A stretch of 9,377 nucleotides of DNA, from the NCBI GenBank assembly GCA_001513395.1, contig LFTP01000286.1:1-9377 (forward strand), given 5' to 3'. Positions 1-5,123 of the stretch are shown one piece after another; positions within the stretch are counted from its first letter, which is position 1, and the number at the start of each line of letters is the position of its first letter. The notes below the pieces were generated by a model. The model was given only the letters and a program-made list of their open reading frames with translations. It did no database searches and was not told where the DNA came from. The DNA is from Clostridia bacterium DTU080. Its GTDB lineage: Bacteria; Bacillota; Limnochordia; DTU080. A program made the translations under genes and the position numbers.

Positions 1-569
1 CCGTCGTAGTTGGTATCTCGTGAAAGCTTTCGCCCCGCCTCGACCAAGGCGTCCCAAGTCCAGGCCTCACCGAGTTCGTTGGGGTTGGCCAGCCCTCCCT
101 CGGCAAACATGTCAATGTTAAAAAAGACAGGGGCAACGTAAAGGTCAGCAGGTATGCCCCAAAGCTCACCGTTGCTCCATGTGACCGCTTCCAGAGCAAC
201 CGGAGGGAACACCCTTGTATCGACTCGGTCCCTGGCGATGAATGGTCGAAGATCCGTGAAGAAGCCCATCCCGGCCAGAGTCCCCCCGTGTACCAGGGCT
301 AACTCGGTCACATCAGGCACGGTGCCTCCGGCTCCCATGGCTAAGAGCTGATTGACGCCTGTGCCGTCAGTCGAGACGAAAAGATCGATCTTGATGTCAG
401 GGTTAAGTCTTTCAAAGGCCACAGCCCTCTCTTGCAACCACTCATACCAGGGGGCGGCGTGGTTAGCGTAATGCATATGACTCACCACTGTCTGCGCCAC
501 TGCCCCGCATGCCGCTGCCATCACCATCGCCAGTGCCAAAACCGCGCGTTTCATTCCGTCAATAGACAT
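1..569 (-). CDS. SBP1: ABC transporter sugar-binding protein, N-terminal part (runs off left edge)
   Basis: The first 189 codons of an extracellular solute-binding protein family 1 member, open through base 1. It would bind a carbohydrate outside the inner membrane and deliver it to a CUT1-type ABC importer. It starts at ATG 567-569 behind GGAGA (577-581, 7-base gap). The N-terminus has Lys-Arg, a hydrophobic core and a likely signal peptidase I site after GAVA (next residue Gln 26). Cys 21 sits in AAAC, a poor lipobox, so lipoprotein status is uncertain. Ungapped comparison by eye with SBP2 shows about 22 differences in 190 residues, nearly half of them in the signal peptide. Family landmarks include STDGTGVNQLLAMGAG, GTVPDVTEL, NGELWGIPADLYV and AWTWDALVEAGRKL, ending in the start of a Ca-loop-like DTNYDG. 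A sigma-70-like promoter lies about 180 bases upstream. The C-terminal half is off the window. Confidence 0.95.
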   Translation of the reverse strand, partial: MSIDGMKRAVLALAMVMAAACGAVAQTVVSHMHYANHAAPWYEWLQERAVAFERLNPDIKIDLFVSTDGTGVNQLLAMGAGGTVPDVTELALVHGGTLAGMGFFTDLRPFIARDRVDTRVFPPVALEAVTWSNGELWGIPADLYVAPVFFNIDMFAEGGLANPNELGEAWTWDALVEAGRKLSRDTNYD

Positions 570-747
570 GTTCTCATCTCCATTCCATCGCTGAATCCTA
601 TCCAAGATCACCCCGAAGCACTACTGATGGCGCGATCCGCCGGTCATACGCTCTCCAAACGCCTAACGTCGCCAGAAGATGACCGGTTTCCAAGACCCGG
701 TCGTCAGGCCTCACCTGCCTTTGCCGATAGCTCTGCACTCCTTTGTC
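570..747 (-). promoter_or_regulatory. Long 5' leader of SBP1 with a GC-rich hairpin
   Basis: If transcription begins about seven bases after the -10 box, SBP1 has a leader of about 178 nt. It contains a perfect 6-bp stem, GACCGG (697-702 read on minus) with CCGGTC (681-686), around a 10-base loop. A second small stem CAGG/CCTG lies at 705-717. I could not match the leader to a known riboswitch class: a GGAGAG near 645 recalls the glycine aptamer, but the rest of that consensus is absent. No convincing protein is encoded here. Confidence 0.4.
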
Positions 748-753
748 TTTTGC

Positions 754-783
754 ATTATCACACGTCTCTGATGGTATAGTCAA
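754..783 (-). promoter_or_regulatory. Sigma-70-like promoter for SBP1
   Basis: On the minus strand the -35 box is TTGACT (778-783; consensus TTGACA) and the -10 box is GATAAT (754-759; consensus TATAAT), separated by 18 bases. TGT directly before the -10 box (760-762) gives an extended -10. The bases just upstream (784-806) are AT-rich, like an UP element. This is the best promoter seen in the window, and it points at SBP1. Confidence 0.7.
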
Positions 784-786
784 ATA

Positions 787-945
787 CTAACAGTAATGTA
801 AATTAGTCTCCTGGTTGTTTGATCTCAGCTTAGGATGCCGCGGCCCACTAAGGATATATTTGCGTATAGTTGTCACCGCCTTCCGATTGTTTTTGCTCCC
901 GGCAGGCTTCGTTTCGCAATCAGAGCCGCCCGTTTCTTGACTCAT
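787..945 (-). CDS. Possible small ORF, 52 residues, with weak GntR-like N-terminal helix-turn-helix similarity
   Basis: ATG at 943-945 is preceded by GGAG with a 7-base gap, a good ribosome binding site; the stop is TAG at 787-789. The product is basic in the middle. The stretch TTIRKYILSGPRHPKLRS recalls the start of GntR-family regulators, where the usual pattern is an Ile-Leu-Ser-Gly turn followed by Pro-Gly-x-x-Leu-Pro-Ser. The match is imperfect: the Pro-Gly is missing and the recognition helix never follows. The stop lies three bases upstream of the SBP1 -35 box. It may be a truncated regulator that once controlled the SBP genes, a small real protein, or chance. No other frame continues a GntR domain beyond it. 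Confidence 0.25.
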   Translation of the reverse strand: MSQETGGSDCETKPAGSKNNRKAVTTIRKYILSGPRHPKLRSNNQETNLHYC

Positions 946-1042
946 GCGCCTACTCCGTCAAGGACACACTCGACAGGCGCCGGTCTTAGCCGATGCTGAG
1001 AGATCCCAAGCGATCACGGTCACAGGCCATCAAGCCCGCTGA
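946..1042. other. Spacer with no recognised feature
   Basis: Between the small ORF and the decayed coding region I see no gene, RNA, promoter or repeat I can support. Confidence 0.4.
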
Positions 1043-1059
1043 TGCTATCGTAGATAGCA
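1043..1059. repeat. Short perfect inverted repeat
   Basis: TGCTATC and GATAGCA form a 7-bp palindrome around a 3-base centre (GTA). It overlaps the end of the decayed coding region. No T-run follows on either strand, so it is not a standard terminator; it could be a protein-binding site or chance. Confidence 0.35.
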
Positions 1060-1613
1060 CTCAGCTTCCACGATGACCTCCATGGCATCGCTGAAGCCTG
1101 CCTCCAGGAAAGAGACTGCCTGTGGTCATCTCTGAGTACACCCTCTTAGCGTGTTCTCGAGCAGTCTGCGCATCGCATTCATGTCGCGGGCATTGGATCT
1201 GAGACGTCGCTTCGCTCCTCATGCATCGTGATACCCCCTCGGAAGCCCAAGACCTAGCACCCCAAACGCACTCACGGGCGCTGCCGGGAAACGCCCAGCC
1301 GCTGAAGCTCATATCCACCGGAGCGCTATTCCATAAGCCTTCCCCACTGTCGATCACCGAGTTGAACCCCTGCGTATCCGTCTCCCCGATCGGTTCCAGC
1401 GAAGCGGACGTCTTCGTGCAGAAGGCTTCCGCTTCGGCCACCAACGCCTTCATCAAGCGGCCGGCAGATACTCAACGCTGCTACAGAATCGCCTACCCGG
1501 TCTGTTCGCCCTTCTGCGTGGCACTTCGAACCACATCTGTCCCTTTTCGCCAGTGCTCACAAAACGGCTCAGATCAGCCCGTCTTCATAGAAAACCATCC
1601 CACCAACGAAACC
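1045..1613 (-). pseudogene. Decayed coding region, family not recognised
   Basis: Pieces of protein-like sequence in shifting minus-strand frames, in the same direction as the genes. Piece a (about 1569-1613) includes GMVFYEDGL before a TGA. Piece b (1453-1584) includes STGEKGQMWFEV and RFCSSVEYLPA before a TGA at 1453-1455. Piece c (1061-1471) takes over after a one-base slip, with ALVAEAEAFCTK and PVDMSFSGWAFPG. Piece d (1045-1125) includes SFLEAGFSDAMEVIVEAE and ends in TAG. Much of piece c has G or C at the third codon position, like the neighbouring genes. No piece has a full set of start signals. The fragments fit one broken gene or two adjoining ones. I do not recognise the family, and the sequence is not hydrophobic, so a lost ABC permease is unlikely. 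Sequencing error is possible, but several independent breaks make decay more likely. Confidence 0.5.
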
Positions 1614-1657
1614 GGACTGCGCAGACTCCCCTGAATGCGATATCCTTCACATAAAGC

Positions 1658-1705
1658 GAGAGCCGTCACCGCGACGCCTCAACAACTGCCGCGGTGACGG
1701 CTCTC
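1658..1705 (-). terminator. Perfect 16-bp hairpin downstream of SBP2
   Basis: GAGAGCCGTCACCGCG (1658-1673) pairs without mismatch with CGCGGTGACGGCTCTC (1690-1705) around a 16-base loop. It begins 47 bases after the SBP2 stop. On the minus strand the stem is followed by GCTTTATG, so the T-run is only three bases; the plus side has none. It may be a weak intrinsic terminator or a 3'-end stabilising hairpin, as is common behind binding-protein genes that are expressed above their transporter partners. Confidence 0.65.
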
Positions 1706-1727
1706 AACTCAGGTCATAGTGCTCATA

Positions 1728-1740
1728 CCGGCATGGCCGG
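1728..1740. repeat. Small hairpin just after the SBP2 stop
   Basis: CCGGC and GCCGG form a perfect 5-bp stem around a 3-base loop, 12 bases past the stop codon. It may add to 3'-end protection together with the larger hairpin, but is short enough to be chance. Confidence 0.25.
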
Positions 1741-1752
1741 AATCACGCTCTT

Positions 1753-3021
1753 TTAGCGGGCACTCAAAATCGCGGTGGCCCGCTGATGAGCATCCTCCAA
1801 GAAGGAACGCACGTCGATCTCGCCGCGCATGAGCTGCGTTCGCCGCGTGCTGAGGCAGGCCAGCGCATCCTTGGCCAAGGGCCCCAGCGGCAGGTGGAAG
1901 GCAGCCGGATCCAGCACGCTCTCAAGTATCAAACCTATGTTCTTAGGCGGATCGATCACAAACCGCTGATAGTTGCGCGCCACGGGCAAGAAAGCCGGCA
2001 GACGGCTGGTCTTGGCGACGAAATTGCGCATGGACTCGGTCTCGGTGGCAAGGAACTTGATCCATTTCCAGGCCGCTTCCGGGTTCTTGTTTCCTTTGGG
2101 CATCTGAAAACTGGCCGTCACGGAGTATGAGGCACGACTGGCAGGTCCCTTGGGCTGTAACGCCACGTCGAAGTTGACCCCCAGTTCATTCAGCGTGGTG
2201 ATGGCTGTAGGGCCCGAGATAAGCGTCACCGCACTCGTCCCGTCGGTCAAGCCGCTGTGCCCGTCTTCAAGGACTCCATGCGTTCGATACAGATCGACCA
2301 GATACTGGATCGCCACCTCCACCTCGGGAGTGTTGAAGCGACTCTCAGTCGGATCCTTGTAACGATCAAACAAGAGTCCCCCTGCCTGTCTGACGACTGC
2401 CAAGTGACTCCACATGCCGCCCCAACCCGTGATGGCTTTGCGGTCGAAGTGACCGTCGAAGTTCGTGTCCTGCGAAAGCTTTCTGCCGACTTCGATCAAG
2501 GTATCCCAAGTCCAGGCCTCTCCAAGCTCGTTGGGATTGGCCAGACCGCCTTCAGCATACATGTCCACATTGAAGAAGACTGGAGCGACATAGAGATCAG
2601 CCGGTATACCCCAAAGCTCGCCGTTGCTCCAAGTGACCGCCTCCAGAGCCACCGGAGGAAACATCCTGGTATCAAGTCTGTCTCTGGCAATGTAGGGCCG
2701 CAGATCCCTGAAAAAGCCCATCCCGGCCAGAGTTCCTCCGTGAACCAGGGCCAACTCGGTCACATCGGGCACGGTGCCGCCGGCTCCCATGGCTAAGAGC
2801 TGGTTGACGCCCGTGCCGTCAGTCGACACAAAAAGATCGATCTTGATATCCGGATTCAGCCTTTCAAAGGCCAGGGCCCTCTCCTGCAACCACTCATGCC
2901 AAGGAGCGGCGTGGTTGGCGTAATGCATATGACTGACCACTGTCTGAGCCACCGCCCCGCATGCCACTGCCGTCACCAACATCAATGCCAGGACGCAGCG
3001 TTTCATCGCCTGAAGAGTCAT
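1753..3021 (-). CDS. SBP2: ABC transporter sugar-binding protein (extracellular solute-binding family 1)
   Basis: A complete 422-residue periplasmic binding protein, the usual length for CUT1-type carbohydrate importers. The start is ATG 3019-3021 with AAGGAG (3030-3035) eight bases upstream. Residues 6-25 form a signal peptide; cleavage is likely at GAVA/Q (25/26), while Cys 21 in AVAC is a weak lipobox alternative. Conserved features include GTVPDVTEL (82-90), the sugar-site-like NGELWGIPADLY (133-144), NVDMYAEGGL (151-160), a Ca-loop-like DTNFDGHFD (185-193), and the C-lobe motifs FQMPKGNKNPEAAWKW (305-320) and IKFLATETES. It is a tandem paralogue of SBP1. The ligand cannot be read from sequence. 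There is a 674-base gap upstream to SBP3, so it probably has its own promoter, though none is convincing. No permease or ATPase gene adjoins it. Confidence 0.97.
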   Translation of the reverse strand: MTLQAMKRCVLALMLVTAVACGAVAQTVVSHMHYANHAAPWHEWLQERALAFERLNPDIKIDLFVSTDGTGVNQLLAMGAGGTVPDVTELALVHGGTLAGMGFFRDLRPYIARDRLDTRMFPPVALEAVTWSNGELWGIPADLYVAPVFFNVDMYAEGGLANPNELGEAWTWDTLIEVGRKLSQDTNFDGHFDRKAITGWGGMWSHLAVVRQAGGLLFDRYKDPTESRFNTPEVEVAIQYLVDLYRTHGVLEDGHSGLTDGTSAVTLISGPTAITTLNELGVNFDVALQPKGPASRASYSVTASFQMPKGNKNPEAAWKWIKFLATETESMRNFVAKTSRLPAFLPVARNYQRFVIDPPKNIGLILESVLDPAAFHLPLGPLAKDALACLSTRRTQLMRGEIDVRSFLEDAHQRATAILSAR

Positions 3022-3170
3022 ATCTCCATCTCCTTTTCGCCAGCCGATCTTCCGGGAGTTTTCACAACTGAATCTAGGACGCGATCATGAAGCACAATCT
3101 GTGGTGCGATCAGCCGATCACCCGACACCGAGGTGCCGGATGATCGGCGGCAATTCATCTTCTTAAGTGC
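3022..3170 (-). promoter_or_regulatory. SBP2 upstream region with a long imperfect hairpin
   Basis: Bases 3113-3129 and 3132-3148 are an inverted repeat of 17 positions with two mismatches in the DNA. In minus-strand RNA both mismatches become G-U wobbles, giving an uninterrupted 17-pair stem, whose innermost pairs would open to form the loop. The sequence GATCGGC or its complement occurs three times (3043-3049, 3113-3119, 3142-3148), which might mark a regulator site. No T-run follows the stem. I found only poor promoter matches here. Confidence 0.45.
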
Positions 3171-3625
3171 TTAGCGTTCTGCAGTGACGGTGGTGTTCGT
3201 GTAACCGGATTTTCCGGCGTCGGCACCCGCCCTTGCCAACGGCCTGGCGGACACTTCTTCCTCCGTCTGGCCACATGTTCCCGATGATGCCGTTTATCCG
3301 CCGACAAACCCGCCTCGAAACATCATTGACCGGCGTCATGCCGTGTACCCAGACCGGAATCCCGATCGCAACACAGCTGCGAGAAAGATCCGTTTGTGAT
3401 GGTCTTGAAACGGAGTGCTGATGAGCCGATATACCACCGCCCGACCTTCTCGAGGCGGCCGGCAAGCGCTGACAGGATGTGTCCGTTGCCGCGGCTTTTT
3501 GTCAGCGTCCGGGTCAAGATCTGGTTCACACGAACCAGGACCTCATCATGTCGCAGGATGTCCGGTCATGTGACAGGCCTCAAGGCGCGTCTGTGTCGAA
3601 ACGGTATCCTGAAGGCAAGGGCTTT
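3171..3625 (-). pseudogene. Decayed coding region between SBP3 and SBP2, family not recognised
   Basis: Protein-like sequence in three shifting minus-strand frames. The first frame reads from about 3625, crosses a TGA at 3566-3568, and carries DEVLVRVNQILTRTL, GNGHILSALAG and GRWYIGSSALRFK before stopping at 3323. A second frame gives CVAIGIPVWVHG (around 3370), and a third ends with GKSGYTNTTVTAE at TAA 3171-3173. The coding flavour and the strand match the neighbours, and no intact frame spans it. I do not recognise the family; the tryptophan/tyrosine-rich stretch is reminiscent of secreted glycan-active enzymes, but that is only an impression. It could be a former gene partnered with SBP2. 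Bases 3626-3695 show nothing beyond a 10-bp palindrome, CTTTTAAAAG, at 3647-3656. Confidence 0.5.
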
Positions 3626-3695
3626 CCTATAGCGCCCCCACTCCGACTTTTAAAAGATGCCAAGAGAGACAACAGAGACTCGGATCCAAAGACCG

Positions 3696-4970
3696 CTACT
3701 GCTCTTCCAAAAGAGCATTCACTCTCGTGGTCACCTCATCGAGCGCCTGTTTCGGAGCTTTTTCGCCTCGGATGACCGGACCGATGGCGGCGTCCCACAA
3801 GACCTTGCGCACGTCGTCAGGAATCGAGCGCAATCGGAACATCTGCGAAGAGGAGAGCGTATCGGCTACCGCACCGAGGTTCTTTCCTCGGAAGTGCTGC
3901 AGGAACGGTCCTACGGTGACACTTCTGCGGGCAGGAGGAATACCCCAACCCAATTGCATGGACAACTGCTGCCCCTCGGAGCTGGCGATGAACTCGATCG
4001 CCTTCCAGGCCAAGTCAGCGTTCTTGGCTCCAGCGGCGATTCCGTAGGGGCTCTCACCCCAGATATTCGCCCACCGGTTACCTCTGAAGGTCGGCCTATC
4101 GGCGAAGTCCCATTCAAGATCCGGGTAGCTTTGGAAGTAGCCGACCATGAAACTGCCCCAAAGCAGTGACGACACCCGTTGTTCACCGAAGTGGGTCCAA
4201 CTGGAGACGTTCAAGTTCGTCAAGTGATGGACCGTCTCCCAATCCTGCAAGAACTGCAGGGCATCGACCGTTCCGGGGTTGTTACCCAAAAAGCGCTTGC
4301 CGTCCGGGCTCAACAGCGGACCGCCGCCGGCGGCATGGATAAACGGCCAAAACTCAGCACTGCCGCTTTGGATTCCTCCCAAACCCCATCTGTCGAGGAT
4401 TCCGTCTCCGTCGATATCGATACTCAGCTTCTTGAGTTCGTTCGTCCCCTCACGTTCCCACCGCCACGAGGCATCCGGAAAAGGTACGCCCCTTTCGGCA
4501 AAATGCCGGGTGTTGTAGTAGAACGAGCTGACCACGGTACCCAAGGGCAAACCATACAAGCGGCCGTCTTCAGTCATGTCTACGATCAGATCAGGCCAGA
4601 TATCGTTGCGCACTGAGGCCGGCAGGGCCTGAAACCGCTCGGTGAGATCTTGCAACAGACCTGCTGCTCCGGCTGCCCTGGGATTGTACAGACGGACGAG
4701 ATCCGGCGGTATCCCGGCCGCCACCGCCACGAGTAGTTTCTGCTCGGGAGTGCTTCCGCCCGCCCCGGGGACAATCTCGATTTCGATACCCGGGTTCTGG
4801 GCAGCAAAGACTCCCCAAAACCGCGTCGTGCGCTCAACGTAGTCTGCATTGCCATGAACCATGATCTGAAGCGTCCGCTGCTCGGCCAGAACATGAGCAG
4901 ACAATGCGAGTGCCAACAACACCATGAGTCCTAAACTCAGCCATCTTGAACAACTCTTACGCACCCTCAT
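3696..4970 (-). CDS. SBP3: ABC transporter sugar-binding protein (extracellular solute-binding family 1)
   Basis: A 424-residue secreted binding protein, only distantly similar to SBP1/SBP2. I chose ATG 4968-4970, directly behind GGGAGGAG (4972-4979), because it gives a classic signal peptide: MRVRK, a hydrophobic core at 11-23, and cleavage at HVLA/EQ (29/30). The frame is open upstream to 5111, but that adds 47 residues before the signal sequence. The N-lobe carries NPGIEIEIVPGAGGST (59-74) and AAGIPPDLVRL (84-94); RLYGLPLGTVVSSFYYN (137-153) is the usual substrate-loop region. DIDGDGILDRWG (185-196) is a typical calcium loop of this family. The C-lobe has NADLAWKAIEFIASSEGQ (317-334). It lies 153 bases after the propeller/beta-helix gene and may be cotranscribed with it, suggesting uptake of the products of that protein. 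No terminator is evident downstream. Confidence 0.95.
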   Translation of the reverse strand: MRVRKSCSRWLSLGLMVLLALALSAHVLAEQRTLQIMVHGNADYVERTTRFWGVFAAQNPGIEIEIVPGAGGSTPEQKLLVAVAAGIPPDLVRLYNPRAAGAAGLLQDLTERFQALPASVRNDIWPDLIVDMTEDGRLYGLPLGTVVSSFYYNTRHFAERGVPFPDASWRWEREGTNELKKLSIDIDGDGILDRWGLGGIQSGSAEFWPFIHAAGGGPLLSPDGKRFLGNNPGTVDALQFLQDWETVHHLTNLNVSSWTHFGEQRVSSLLWGSFMVGYFQSYPDLEWDFADRPTFRGNRWANIWGESPYGIAAGAKNADLAWKAIEFIASSEGQQLSMQLGWGIPPARRSVTVGPFLQHFRGKNLGAVADTLSSSQMFRLRSIPDDVRKVLWDAAIGPVIRGEKAPKQALDEVTTRVNALLEEQ

Positions 4971-4971
4971 A

Positions 4972-4979
4972 CTCCTCCC
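4972..4979 (-). promoter_or_regulatory. Ribosome binding site that sets the SBP3 start
   Basis: GGGAGGAG lies one base before ATG 4968-4970; taking GGAGG as the core, the gap is three bases, shorter than usual. The alternative ATG at 5034-5036 has only GGAAAG about 15 bases upstream, and would put 22 extra residues before the signal peptide. Confidence 0.5.
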
Positions 4980-5069
4980 AACTGATGATAACTGGATAGC
5001 AAGACAACCGCCTCCGTTACTGACCCGCAGATACATCGCTTTCACTTCTTTCCACAACTGAAGCGGCCG

Positions 5070-5097
5070 GGGGTGTCTCCGCCGTTGAAGACTCCCC
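5070..5097. repeat. Imperfect hairpin between the propeller/beta-helix gene and SBP3
   Basis: GGGGTGTCT (5070-5078) and AGACTCCCC (5089-5097) form a 9-position stem with one T-T mismatch and a 10-base loop, 26 bases past the stop of the upstream gene. There is no T-run on the minus side. It could lower read-through or protect the 3' end of the upstream transcript. Confidence 0.3.
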
Positions 5098-5123
5098 GAC
5101 TGCCAAGACAACGGGACGGTTGG

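Noticed and set aside
600..660. Glycine riboswitch in the SBP1 leader
   Set aside because: Only a GGAGAG is present; the matching CCGAAGG-type core and the expected stems are missing.
598..783. Minus-strand 61-codon frame overlapping the SBP1 promoter
   Set aside because: Its start would lie in the -35 box, so it could not be translated from that promoter, and the product has no protein-family character.
1221..1634. Plus-strand open frame of 137 codons in the spacer
   Set aside because: It is the mirror of the minus-strand remnant; the coding-like third-position bias and recognisable protein texture are on the minus strand, and no ribosome binding site stands out.
4971..5111. N-terminal extension of SBP3 to an upstream start (471 residues)
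   Set aside because: It would place 47 residues before a complete signal peptide; the ATG at 4968-4970 has a purine-rich ribosome binding site directly upstream and gives the usual family length.
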